NCBI GenBank assembly: GCA_033819885.1
Contig: JAQYUZ010000028.1
Location: forward strand, 154,853 to 218,852
From: Microbotryomycetes sp. JL201
Lineage: Eukaryota; Basidiomycota; Microbotryomycetes
Direction: 5' to 3'
Length of the DNA stretch: 64,000 nucleotides
Position numbers and translations under genes: made by a program. The notes beneath the pieces were generated by a model. That model was given only the letters and a program-made list of their open reading frames with translations. It did no database searches and was not told the DNA's origin. This document shows positions 11,829 to 23,360 of this stretch, one piece after another. The number at the start of each line of letters is the position of its first letter. Within the stretch, counting starts at the first letter, position 1.

Positions 11829-12195
11829 GCAGGCTGCGAGAGGGTCAGCAGGCACGCCCAAGCTGCCAAATTGGGCGAGGAGGCTGTGACGGTTGCGAGC
11901 TTGCAATCGACGGCTAGACAAGCGGCGCCGCCAGAGCGCAAGCCTCAGCGGCCTGAGCGGCGCACCGCAGTTTACTGTTATGTCATGCGTTTGAGCTTTC
12001 GGAACGGCCCCTGTGAGACTCGAACCTCTCCGTGCTGCATCCAAGCACTGCTTGCCACTTTTGCACATCTCACGTGACCTTGATCGATGGGTTCGGTCTA
12101 TTTCCCCCCACGCACGTTGCTGACGCATCCATCTCGCTTCTTGGCACCAGAGACATCAAGCACAAGTTTCGAGTGGACTTGACTCTGCTGTGACC
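11829..12195. promoter_or_regulatory. Divergent promoter between the TFIIIC subunit and oxidoreductase genes
   Basis: The two genes are transcribed outward from this 367-bp region. On its minus strand, 12016-12026 matches the tRNA B box (GGTTCGAGTCT, one base off the GGTTCGANTCC consensus). A sequence resembling an A box lies about 40 bases upstream of it, but no tRNA cloverleaf can be built. No TATA box is obvious. Confidence 0.4.
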
Positions 12196-13605
12196 ATGGC
12201 ACCGCAACCCATCAACGTGGCCGTGCTCGGTGTCGGCATGTCCGCGACCGTGTTTCACATCCCTTTCATCCAGGCTCTGCCTGACCAATTCAAGCTCGTG
12301 ACCATCTTTGAACGCTCGGCAACAGCTGACCGATCGCGAGCGCGAGAGCTGTTTCCGACCGTCAAAGTGGTCAACAAGCTCGAGGACGTGATTTCTGATC
12401 AGACTATCCAGCTCGTATTCGTCTCTACGGTGAATGACACGCATTACGAGTACTCGAAGCTTGCACTGGAAGCCGGCAAACACGTCGTATGCGAGAAACC
12501 TCTTACGCCGACGTCAAAAGCAGCCTACGAATTGGCAGAGCTTGCAAAAGATCGCAACCTCGTTCTCGCGGTGTATCAGAACAGACGGCAAGTTTTGGCA
12601 CATAGGTAATTATACTGCGACAAAGGGCTTACTTTGAGCTGGAGAAACAGATGGGATGCAGACTTCTTGACCATCAAAAAGCTCATTGGCGAAGGCGCGT
12701 TCGGACATCTGTCAGAGTTTCAGGTGAGCTGTTCCGGCGAGGTTTCAGAAGCCTGTCGACACTGACAGGAAAACCGCTTGCAGTCGAACTTTGACCGGTA
12801 CAAGAATGAGGCGGCAACGACAAAATTGTGGAAAGAGGAAGATCGACCAGGCTCCGGCATGCACTATGACCTAGGATCGCATCTTGTACGTCTCTTGCAG
12901 ACATGTACCAACAGTCGATTTAGCTTTTAATTTGAGAAATGACGATCGTGTTTTTTCCGCAGGTTGATCAGATTCTTGATCTTTTTGGAAAACCGGACAG
13001 CGTGACTGCAATCCTTCGCAATTCGCGCAGCATCGGCAACCCTAACGTGCCAGACAACTTCATCATTCACTGTAAGCACCGATGCGAACGTAGATTCAAT
13101 TGTTTTGACCTAGAGCTCGCACAGTGCACTACAACGCCACGAACGAGAGAAAGCTGCCCCTTCTCGCCACAGCAAGGCAATCCATTCTGTCCTTGCAATC
13201 TCCCCAACTACGCTTCACGATAAAAGGAACAGATGCAGCATTCATCAAGCATGGTCTTGACGTGCAGGAAGACCAGCTCAAAGCAGGCGCGCACGAGGCC
13301 GTCGCAAGGTCCGACTTTGGCGTCGAGCCTGAGAACCTCCAAGGCCAGCTTTATACTAGCGAGGGCATGCGAAAGTTCGTTGATATACAGATTGTGTAAT
13401 TTCTGTACCTGAGACTAACTCGCCGTGCGCCAGTGTTAAATCCGAGCGCGGCTCTTACATCTCTTGGTTCAAGAATGTCGCCGACGCCATTCAGTCAGGA
13501 GACCGTAACAAGCTCATCGTCACTCCCGAGCAGGCAGCACTCGTCATTGAGATTATTGAAGCAGCAACGGTCTCGAGCAAAGAGGAACGGACAGTGCAAC
13601 TGTGA
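12196..13605 (+). CDS. Gfo/Idh/MocA-family NAD(P)-dependent oxidoreductase
   Basis: Probable cytosolic dehydrogenase acting on a sugar, inositol or related polyol; the substrate cannot be told from sequence. The N-terminal Rossmann region begins at the ATG at 12196 with NVAVLGVGMSATVFHIPF. It continues with VFVSTVNDTHYEY and AGKHVVCEKPLTP, where EKP holds the family catalytic lysine. After a GC-AG intron (12588-12650) the protein reads QNRRWDADFLTIKKLI, then GSGMHYDLGSHLVDQ and LFGKPDSV. The stop is at 13603-13605. A GT donor at 12605 would also keep the frame but would insert QVLAH into the conserved QNRRWD motif. Similar to bacterial YdgJ-type proteins. Confidence 0.88.
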
Positions 13606-13703
13606 GGTCATGACTCCAAACTGACTGTCATATTGTAGCGTGCTTGCATTGCAATTGCTCCATGTCTCGACTATGCTTTTTAACCGTTATACGCCGCTCG
13701 GAA

Positions 13704-16700
13704 TCACTCGATATCGTCCAACCTGACGTCAACAACCTCGTCTTCGAGCGTGGTCGAATCGTTGTCAAGCGGGAACGGCGTAGCGTTGGCAACTTGCAGA
13801 TCCGGCGACAGATCGCGAACGGGACTTCTAGCCTGAGCGTCATTGTCAGACTCGCCGGCCGAGCTATCGGCGTGACCGGCTGGGAACAAGCCTGCAAAAT
13901 CTCGACGAGAGAATCGGTCGGGCGTGTAAGTAGAGCCATACAGATCTTCGTCGTCAGGCGTGTTGGTGAATGATGCGGTACCAGTGTTTTCTGAGGCTGT
14001 CAAGGACGGCAGGTGCTCGCTCGAGTCGAACGGTGTCACCGGACGCGACAGCGATGGCACTGGACCGCCAGCTTCCGAAGCTGCACGTGAAGCATTGCGA
14101 GACTGGATCGCAGAGTCGATCAGTTTGCGCGACTTTGCCCCAATCGGCCTCGCCGTTCGCTGCAATCGTGTTGGTCAGATTCTAAGGTTTCAAGTCTGAG
14201 AAGAGGGCCAGCTCACCCTGCGGTACATGACGAGATATGCCGCTCTGGTGACAACCGAGCTCGGGTCAGTCACCTCGGTCACCCGACTCTATTCAGCGGC
14301 AAACCAGATCAGCGTGGGCTTGCGTGGGATCGCGTCGCAGCCAGTCACTTACATCGTCAAAATCGTACCACTTGGCGTTCTCATAGTTCTTCGCATAGGC
14401 GGTGTAATGTCCGCCTCCGAGGCCGCCAAAGTGGTTATCGACGGCGTACAGGTCATAGATGAGTGATTCACCGTCTTCGCCTTCGCTCTCGCCTGCCAGA
14501 CGTTTCTTGACACGATCGCCTTCAACGTATGGCGTCATGTCGAAATGTTCCAATGGAAATTCGATGAAGTCATCAATCTTGTCGCGCGAATACCTGTTTG
14601 AGCTAAATCGCTTGAAGGCAAACACGAGGATGTCGGGCACTTTCCAAAGCTCGACCTTTTTCGTCGCCTGTTGATGCTTTTTGCACGCTGAGCAATACCA
14701 CGTGTCGTTCTCTCCGAGTTTCTCTTCCTTTGTAAACTCGGCCAGGCAGTCTTGGATCGTTAGGGTTTTTTTAGGCGCATTCTTGGGCCGATTACGTTGC
14801 TCCTGCAACGCTGGGTCGACAAAGTTCTCAACTTGCGACCATGTCGATCTTTCACCGTCACCGTTCCCCCCAAAGAAATGAGCGAGCGCGGTAGGATCCC
14901 AATCAACAACAAGATAATCGCCCGTATCAACGAGCGGCGACAGTCGTGTTTCTGAGCTGTCGGCAACAACATCCATGCTAGGCTGAGGCGCTTCGACTGC
15001 TGCAGCAGGAGCATCCATCTCTGTTGAAGACTCGTCGTCGTCTTGGACAAACGCGCCGGGAACGGTGGTCTTGCTGAGCAATTGCACAGGAGGTTCCACA
15101 GGTGCGTCTCGGGGTCGGCGGCTGGTGAGTGGCATGGGAGGCATAGACCTGAACTGGTCCTTCTCGATCGGGATGAGACCCGACGCTTTGCGAATGCGGG
15201 GAACCTGTACTGAAAAGAGCTTGCGAACCGACGACGGCGATGATGATGATGACGACGCCACAGGAGCAGTGGTGGAGTCAGGCGCGGTCGAAACTGCCAA
15301 TGAGGACGGTACGAAGGCAGGTGGCTCGATCGACGCAGAGTCGGCAGCGCTGACGATTGGTGCCCTCGGCGTGTCGTCTACGCCATCGACCTCCATGCCG
15401 GTCTCGTTAGGCGGCGTGGCAGGCAGCATTGACGAGTCTTGCGACGCTGGAGGAACCGTCAAATCGAGAGCGGCGTCTTCTTCCAACGTGTTGACTGCAT
15501 CGACGAGTTCCGCACCTATGGTCGAAACGCGCGCGTACTGCTCGGCAAGCGCTTTGTGAATGCCCGACGTCGTCGAAGCCTGCTCCGGCGTGAGAGACAT
15601 GATGAAAGGCGTGCCAAACAAGTCATCTAGGAGTGATGAGCCTGCGCCAAACGAGCCACGTCCCGTCCTAGCGTTGGCAGAGCATTTGTGAAAGACGGAC
15701 ACCAAAATTGCAGCGTCTTCGCCGGCTTCTGGCGTGGCGGTGCCCTTCTGTTTGAAGTATCGAGCTGCCCGACTTTGCGTGTACGGTGCCGCAGTCTCAT
15801 AAAAAATGAGCTCGTCATTAGAAGTGCTGACGTCTGCAATCGGATCATCGTCAACCCATTCCTTGTAGAAAGAGCTCTTCCAGTGTTCGCCAACGACGAG
15901 CTGAGCGCGACAATCACTTCAGCTCTCTCTGTCGGATGTGCTTCCGGTCAGACCGACTCACATGTTTTGCATCGCATCCCATAAGCTTTGCAACAATCGT
16001 CTTGGCAGTCTGGATGGTGCCCGTCTTTGGCGCCTCAATCTCGAGTGCGACTCTCGGTTTGGCCGAATCGAGCGGCACGAAAAAAACTTTGCCGATCCAC
16101 TTTTTGGTCGTCGGCAAGCCAAGCATGACATACATGAACGGGTCGAAAGTGATCGACACCTAAGGGTGACGAGATTGAGCATGAACAACTTTGATGAACC
16201 AAACGATTGCTTACCTTGTTGCAATCCGGACAAACCACGGTACTGCGCAGCTGGCCTTGGAATAGGTCCACAATGACACTGTCATTTCGACTCCTGTACT
16301 GATCCCAGCACGTTTGTGCCAGCTCGACGAGTTCTTTGTCCCCGCCGCCTTCCCAGTCTGGTGCGCTCGTCGCTGGCTTCTTCTTGATCCTGTTCAAGTC
16401 TTCGTGCACGCCGTCGAGTAAGAAAGCCAGCAGCTCTTGGGTGTCTTGTTGACCATAGCCAGAAAATTGAGGAGCAAAACGAGACAGAGCTTGCTTGAAC
16501 TCTCGAGGTGCGACTGACGAACCGGACTGGGACCACAAACGTTCGATAAGCTGACCGAAAGCCTCCGCCACTTGCCCGCGCATGCCAAGAGGGTTTTCCC
16601 GGTTCAACTCGTCATGGTACACTCCAGCTGCAGATGCCAACATGAGTACAACGGTCACGATTTCAAGTTTGCAAGTTTGCGAGAGAAGACTTGCAAGTAA

Positions 16701-18388
16701 AGTATTCCTGCAGCTCTTGCGTATTGCTCATGCACTGAAGGGCCGAGTTCATAAAGCAAGTGCTGCGATGACCTCGTCCCGTCAGCGGCTGGTTCGAGCA
16801 AGCGTACATCACGTTGAAAGCCACTCACTTTCCAAGGTTGACAAGACCGGTAAGGCCTCGTTGTTTGCTTTTTCCTTCAGCTGCTGCCAAACGCTGACGG
16901 GTAAGAGCGCCTGCAGCTGCCGGGGCCGAGGCTGCAGACGTTGATGCGACTCCGCTTGCGCTAGTGCTCGACTTGTTCGATTTTGCACTATCTCGGCTCC
17001 TGCTGCGCGTCAAAGAGCTGATCGGCCGGTGTGAGGCGAGCTTGTCAAAGAAGTGGCCAGCGCCAAATAGATTGTGGTGCTTGTGATGCTTCTTTTCCTC
17101 GTCGGCGCTGGTTGCGATCGGAGTCGGCGGCATGACAGGGGCCAGAGTGGGCATATTGTCGATGGCTTCGGCATCAATAATCCAGTTGCCGAGTCGTGAC
17201 TGTTCTTCGACTGCGAGCCTCGTCTCTGGATCGGTCAGCAAGGCGTCGTTCAAAGTCGAATTGTCAGACATGTCGTCTTTGCTGATCAGCTCAGCTCCAC
17301 CAGCCTGGATACGCTCTGCAAAGATGTATGCCGGCCCGACCAAGTCCGGCTTTGACCCTGCAGGAGCTGCATCGAGTGATGGGTCGGCGTCAGGCATGCG
17401 CCAGAAGCGGATTTCGCGCTGCATGCCGAATTGCTTGACAGCAAAGTCTTTGAGACGGCGCAGCGATGAGTCAGAAGGTAATGCTAGGCTAGGAGCGGCA
17501 TCGAATGTTGGCACTGAGACGTTGTGCTCGCTAGAGCTCGTGGAGGGCAGCAATTTATAGAGCTTGAACACGGGCGGGTAGAACTCGACCATTTCACTGC
17601 CGGAACCTCCATGTGCAACGACAGATCTTTTGATTGGGGCTTGTTGAACACCATACCTGTATGCGCTCGACTTGGTCAGCGTGCGTGCGACCTCCCGAGA
17701 CGGGCGGTGCGGCCCACCAGTCCACGAGCATTTCCCAGGCCTGCGGGGGCAGTATCTCGACATGCTGTCCAATCTGCAACGCGGGCTTGAGCGCGTGGCC
17801 GTCTGCCTCGAGCAAGTCTGCATTGTCGATTGGTCCGAGCTGGTCGAGCGTCAAGTCAACCGCACCGTCGTCCTTGCTGCTGGAGCTGCCCACTCCCATA
17901 CACGCCGTCTGCCATTTTCTGAACCAGTTGCGACTGACGAGCATAAACTCGTCGCCGCTGACCATCTCGCGCTCTTGAGCCTGCTTGAGCTCCAAGATGA
18001 TCTGTAGCTGCGTCTGACCGTCTTCTGGCGGCGAGCGGGTCGGTCCACATGGGTACGTCATTGTCGACGGGTCATTCGTGTCTGTGCCTTGGCTCATGGC
18101 TGCGTCGTCGTCCTCTTCGTCCCCGTCGTTTGCGTCCGCAGCAGCGCCTGTGCTCGACGCGGGCGGAGACGAGTCCAAGTCCAAACGACTAGCTCCAAGC
18201 GAGCCTTCCGGGTCAGAGACCGCGCCTTCGTCGACTGAAGGGGCGCGGCGCTTTGAGGACGAATCGCTCGTCGCTGGCGAGAGCGCGCGCTTTTGCTGCT
18301 GCTGCTGCACAATACTCGCGCGCACACCACTCGCAGCCGGAATTGGAGGACTGGAAGATGACGCTGGCGGGCCGCGACCCGTCGACAT
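13704..18388 (-). CDS. UBP12: Ubiquitin carboxyl-terminal hydrolase, UBP12/USP4 type
   Basis: Cysteine protease that removes ubiquitin from proteins. From MSTGRGPPASS (18388) a low-complexity Ser/Asp-rich region leads to a DUSP domain (GDEFMLVSRNWFRKWQ), then a ubiquitin-like segment. The catalytic domain begins with the Cys box GLVNLG-NTCFMNSALQCMSN, which is split by an intron after NLG. It continues with SGVYHDELNRENPLG (reached through a GC-AG intron, 16628-16694), FSGYGQQDTQELLAFLLDG and the finger CPDCNK. The CSACKKHQQATKK finger, ILVFAFKRFS, the His box GGLGGGHYTAYAKN and KWYDFDD follow. DPSSVVTRAAYLVMYRR closes the domain before a disordered tail ending at 13704. Domain order matches yeast Ubp12 and human USP4/11/15. 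Confidence 0.92.
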
Positions 18389-18651
18389 GCGCGTCCGCTT
18401 GATTGCGCGTCAAGTGACGACGCAGGGGTGCACGCAATTCCGAGTTCGGTCACGTGCTCTCATACACACAAATACAAAGTTAAGAAGACTGCAGAGCAGC
18501 ATTGCAACACATTGTACACACAGGCAACGTCCCTTTTCCTTTGATGCCTGCGACACCGTTTTAGTATGCTTTTGAACCAACCCTCTGTCTATGAGGTGGT
18601 GACGGCGCAAGGGCGCCGTCTTCAGGAAGTGCTGCGCTACAGTCGTGCGAG
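18389..18651. other. Gap between two minus-strand genes
   Basis: This region holds the UBP12-type promoter and the 3' end of the aminotransferase gene. No further feature is visible. Confidence 0.3.
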
Positions 18652-20505
18652 TCAAACGCTCTTTTGACCGCCCGAAACCTCAGCGAACGCAGATTCGACA
18701 CCCTTGATCAACGTTTCGAGGTCATTGCGTTCGGCCGGGTCGGACGTGACAGAGACACCCATGTGACCGAAACGGACGTACTGTAGAGGCAACAATAGCT
18801 GAGAATCCGCTACATTGGCGCCCGACATCGAAGCAAACTCACTTTGGCCTTGATATCCTTGTGCAAACCGCCAGCGATGACGATGCCTTGACGACAGCTC
18901 CGTCAGTAAGAGAAGGAGGGTGCAAGCGCCAACAGGCTCACCTCGTTCGGACAAGGCCTTGATCAAGGCAGGTGGCGCGACGCCCTCAGGCACGTACACG
19001 GCCGTCATGCCGTTGGCAGCCTCCTCGGGGTTCAAAGCAACCTGCAAAAGGGCGACCCGTTAGTCGATGCGCTCATTGGACAGGCACGCGTAACGCGACA
19101 GACCTGCTTGAAGCCGAGCTTGGTCACGGCGGCCTTGAATTTCTTCGATGCCTCGCGATGCAGCTTGAAACGTTCTTCGAGCGAGACACGCCCTTCCAGA
19201 ATCTGCTTCAACGACGCGTCCAATGCGTAAATCAAGTTCTTGGCAATGTAATACAGGATGATCAGCAGAGGAAAAGAAATAATGGACCAGACCGACTAAC
19301 CACCGGCGGTGTGGCAAAATACTGAGGTGCACCGGCCTCGTACGATTGCATAATAGGCAGCCATCTGTACGCAGACGAGCACGTCAGCTTCGTCTCGCTC
19401 GAGAACCGAGGTATATTCATCACCTCTTGTACGACGCAAAGTAGGATCCGACGGGAGCCTTGCGGTTGTCGAGCACGGTCAACGCCTTCTTTGACACGCA
19501 AGTGATGGACAAGCCGGCCGGGGTCGACAGGCCCTTTTGTGACGCGCCGACGACAACGTCCATGTGCCAATCATCGAAGCGAATTTCTTCGGATGCGACA
19601 GAGCACACGCCGTCGAGGACGACGAGGGTCTCTGGGCTGACGCGCTGAACGAGCTCGCCGATCGCCTTGGCATCAGACAAGACACCCGTAGCTGCAGCGC
19701 ACTAGATCAGTGTCCCGCACAGGTGGGCGTGAGAGGTGGCACCGGTGCTCACAAGTATCGACATGGGTAAACGTCAAAACGGCATACTTATCCTTCTTGA
19801 GTGCTGCCTCGACCTCGTCCAGGCTTGGTCGGCCGCCAACAGGTGCGCGGATTTGATCGACCTTGGCGCCATACGTCTCCAAGCAGTCGGCAAAGCTGAA
19901 GGCGGAGGATGTCAGCAGTTGACTCGGCAATTCTTGTCGGGAATAGCACAAGGCGACTTGCGCATCTCCAAAGTAACCAGAGTTGAGCACGAGGGCCTTC
20001 TGTCCTGGTTCGACGAGGTTGGCAGCGACGAGGTCCCTGTGATCGAGGCAGAGGACGTGAGCGACTAATTGACCGGCCGCGGATGTGGCCCGCGCAATCG
20101 CGGGGTAAAGGCGACTGGAGCACTGCTCACCAGCCGAGCGTGCCAGAACCGGCAATGATAAATGGTTGGCCGGTCTGCGTGAATAAGACCTGGCGCATGC
20201 GCTTGATGCACGAGCCAAAGACAGGTGCAAACACGGGCGAGACGTGCGACATGGACGGGTGCGCGTTCGCAAGCAGCACTGCGGTATCACAACAAGCGCA
20301 GCGCCTGGGTCAGCAAGCCATACTGAGCGTCCGCAGGCAGCTGTCCTGCTCAGTCCACTGACCGTCATCGTGCACTTCGACCGGGCCGGGAATCACGAGC
20401 AACGAATGCTCCGCTTGCTTGAATGCTGCAGGCGAGCGAGCGCAATCAAGTCAGTCAAGGTACTCCAGCAATTGGGATGTTGCGCAGCGCGAGCTCACTC
20501 GACAT
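18652..20505 (-). CDS. AGX1: Alanine-glyoxylate aminotransferase
   Basis: PLP-dependent class V aminotransferase that makes glycine from glyoxylate and alanine. The ATG at 20505 is followed after two codons by an intron. The joined N-terminus reads MSTFKQAEHSLLVIPGPVEV, which matches the family start. Other motifs: HPSMSHVSPVF, FIIAGSGTLGW, LVVLDGVCSVASEEI, the PLP-lysine motif VVVGASQKGLSTPAG and the C-terminal IVIAGGLHKDIKAKYVRFGH. Many short introns interrupt it. The C-terminus is QKSV, so no SKL-type peroxisome signal is present. A cytosolic or mitochondrial location is possible, but no clear presequence is seen. Confidence 0.92.
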
Positions 20506-20670
20506 GGTGCAATGGCGAGAAGCAGCGGTAAGGGCGAACCTCCACTCGGGTCAAACACCGGGCGCATACATTCAGCTCTCCGCTCGGCGAAATCCACTGC
20601 ATTGACAGGCGTGACCCTCGCACCCCGCGCATTCTATCTTTTGTCTTCTCCACTTTTCTGATCTAAGCAG

Positions 20671-22884
20671 CTACACCCATCGTGGTCCCTCTGACACTTT
20701 ATCCTTCGTCTCCTGAGCCTTGTCCTTGACTTGGCCAAACGCTTCTGCCACTTGCTCTTTCGCCTTTTCTTGACCTTGCTTCTCCGGTTGCTGTAGGCCG
20801 GCGTCAACTTGCGCCTTGCCGACATCGAGCAGCGCGGCAATCTCCTTGTCACCAAGCAGCGCTTGTGGAGGCACCGCTAGAGGCGACTCGTCGATTCTCG
20901 GCAGACGAGATGAGGCTGCAGCAGGCATGTCGACGTCATCCACACCCGAAACTGTCTTACTAGTTGCAGATTGAGTGTCCATTGTCGGTTGAGTTGCCGG
21001 CTCATTCTTGCTCTGCACCTGATGCGAGTCGAAAGCTGCGAGCTGAGCCAACAAGTCTTCAAGTTCGCTCTTGGCTTCAGCCAAAGATGCCTTGAACTGA
21101 TCTCCCGTCATTGGTGAAATCTGCTCCTTTCCGTCTTGTTCCTTCTTTTGCTCGAGCGCACTCTCTGCCTTGTTCGCGACCACAGCGACCTTCTTTGGTC
21201 GTGCGCTACCGACTATCTGCGACCACGTCTTGCGCTCAGATTGGAGAATGTCTGAAATCTCGTCCTTGATTCTCCTTGGCAAACCAACTCCGCCGTAAAT
21301 GAAAGAAGTATACAATTGGACGAGCGACGCGCCGGCTTTGGCAAAATCGACCGCGTCCTGACCCGATGAGATGCCCCCGCAACCAACGAGCGGCACCTTC
21401 CCGTCTGTGGCCTCGTACAATGTGTTCAATGCCTTCAGAGCCAGTGGCTTGACAGGCGGACCAGATAGGCCACCGGTCTCTGACAGGTACGGCACGTCGA
21501 CGTTCTCCGGCCGCGAGATGGTCGTATTGGACACGATGATGCCATCGATTTTAGACTCGAGCACTGCCGCGGCGATATCGTTCAATTGCTCTTCATCATT
21601 ATCTGGCGCAATCTTGACAAGCACGGGCGGCTTTACCGTCGAGCCGAGTTCGTTACGGGCTGCAACAACGCCTTGCAAGAGCTCCGTGAGGATGCCTTTG
21701 CGTTGCAAGTTGCGCAAGCCAGGGGTGTTGGGAGAAGATACGTTGACGACAAGCACGTCGGCATAAGGACCGAGCGTTTTGATGCCTACGACGAAATCGT
21801 CGATCGAATCTGGGTCGCTCGACTTGTTCTTGCCGAGGTTGACACCGAGAACTCGGCCTTCGGCTAGACTCCGAGGGAGGCCCAGCTCGTCCACCATATG
21901 AGCGTCTGAGCCTGCCGGAGATGATAACAGCTCATTGACCGGGTCATATCCTGGCCCTGCGTCGGCAGGAGTTTCAGGGAACAGCGAAGGCGGAAGCGCG
22001 CCAGAGTGCTGCGTGACGAAGCGACGTAGCCGGTCTCTCAGGCGGTCCAAGACGTTGGCATGCCCTTCCGAGTTGAAGCCGTATCGATTGACGACCGCTT
22101 CGAGTTCTGGGACCCTGAACAGGCGCGGTCGCGGGTTGCCAGGCTGCCAACACACGCAGGGGTTCAGCCATCAGACTGGTTGTACGATGTGGTTAATTGA
22201 AGCGCACCTGAGGCTCTGGCGTTGCGCTCCCAACTTCAACGTAACCGAATCCGAGGTTGAACAAGCCGTCAATGGCGGCGGCGTGCTTGTCCCAGCCCGC
22301 TGCCATGCCGAGAGGGTTGCTGAATTGGCGGCCCCAGACCTGCAGTTCACAAGCAATTCAGTACTCGTAGAGAAGCTTGTCGCGCGGTGCGGGCGTGCTG
22401 ACCTCGACGGCAAGCGCGTCATCGTCCACTCCGCAATCCACCGGCGCCAACCCGCTCGCAACAAAGTCGACGGCCATTTCGTGAGCCCGTTCAGGGTCAT
22501 CCGCTGTCAGAGCCATCAACGTGGGCACGACGACCCATCTGCAGCCAACGATGTTAGTTGGCGCCGGTTGTCGGCGAGCAGTTTCTGGTCACACACACAC
22601 CTCCACACGCCGGCTCTCGAGTCGTGCGCGTACACGAGGAATGCTCCAGTGCCCAATAGCAAGACGCTCGACCATACGAACGACTTGAAGCGACGTGCGC
22701 CGGCCTTTGCTGCGGCCTGAGTGGACTGAGCGGCCCTCGCGGCTTGTTGCGATGCTTGCTGTGCGGCCTGCTGAGCTTGCGCTGCTGCCTCTGTGGTCGT
22801 TGAGGTTAATCTGAGGCCTTGCACGCGCGGCCGCGGCACGAGCCGTGGCTTGAGTGCGCCCCTGAGCATTTGGTGAGCCGTCAA
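20671..22884 (-). CDS. Dihydroorotate dehydrogenase, class 2, with a C-terminal extension
   Basis: FMN enzyme of pyrimidine synthesis (dihydroorotate to orotate), of the membrane-bound, quinone-linked mitochondrial class. The N-terminus ([15 protein letters not shown] or from the second Met) is basic, then Ala/Gln-rich, then has one membrane helix ([15 protein letters not shown]). After two introns: [47 protein letters not shown], the catalytic-Ser motif [39 protein letters not shown] and [11 protein letters not shown]. The family normally ends near RRIKDEI; here about 150 residues follow, rich in Ala, Glu, Lys and Gln, ending in a repeat-like amphipathic tail ([20 protein letters not shown]). 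Confidence 0.94.
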
Positions 22885-23360
22885 GAGCGCGCGAGCGGAC
22901 GAGCCACGGCTTGACCTTTAACTGATATAACCGCCTCCTCTTCTGCCTGCAGTTGCTTCGCTCGCACCACAGCCTGCAGTTCTGGTAGGAGGCAGATCAA
23001 CTGCTGTGCGCGACTATTCTTTTCGCTTGCTCTCTTGCAGCGCCCTCTTTTTCCTTTCCGTGTCGCGATTCAGCGATGGAAGGCAAAAGAGCCGCTGGCG
23101 ACACTGGCGTGCTTCTTCTGAGCAAACGTCTAGTGTTGCAGAGCAAATGAACGTGTCGCCACGCACATCTTCTTGTCCGCGAGTAGCGAGCTTGTTGCAC
23201 AGGGCTCTGGTCTGCTGTAGCTCGAATTTGCAATGCGAGGTTCTTCATGCTCTATCGTAAATGATGAAATACATGCCTCGATCGCTTCTCGCCTCGTGGC
23301 CCCATAGAAGTTGACTCCGCTGAGTTCGAGCTGCGAAGCTTGTTCTTTCAACTACCGCCA
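22885..23360. promoter_or_regulatory. Divergent promoter between the DHODH and NASP-like genes
   Basis: The two genes point away from each other, so this 476-bp region should hold both promoters and leaders. It is pyrimidine-rich in places on the plus strand (for example CCTCCTCTTCTGCC near 22935). No defined binding site can be named. Confidence 0.35.

Noticed and set aside
11995-12085. Possible tRNA gene on the minus strand because of GGTTCGAGTCT
   Set aside because: The T stem has mismatches at three of five positions and no acceptor stem can be paired at the expected distance.
15065-15559. Plus-strand open frame of 164 codons
   Set aside because: Antisense to the disordered Ser/Asp-rich part of the deubiquitinase.
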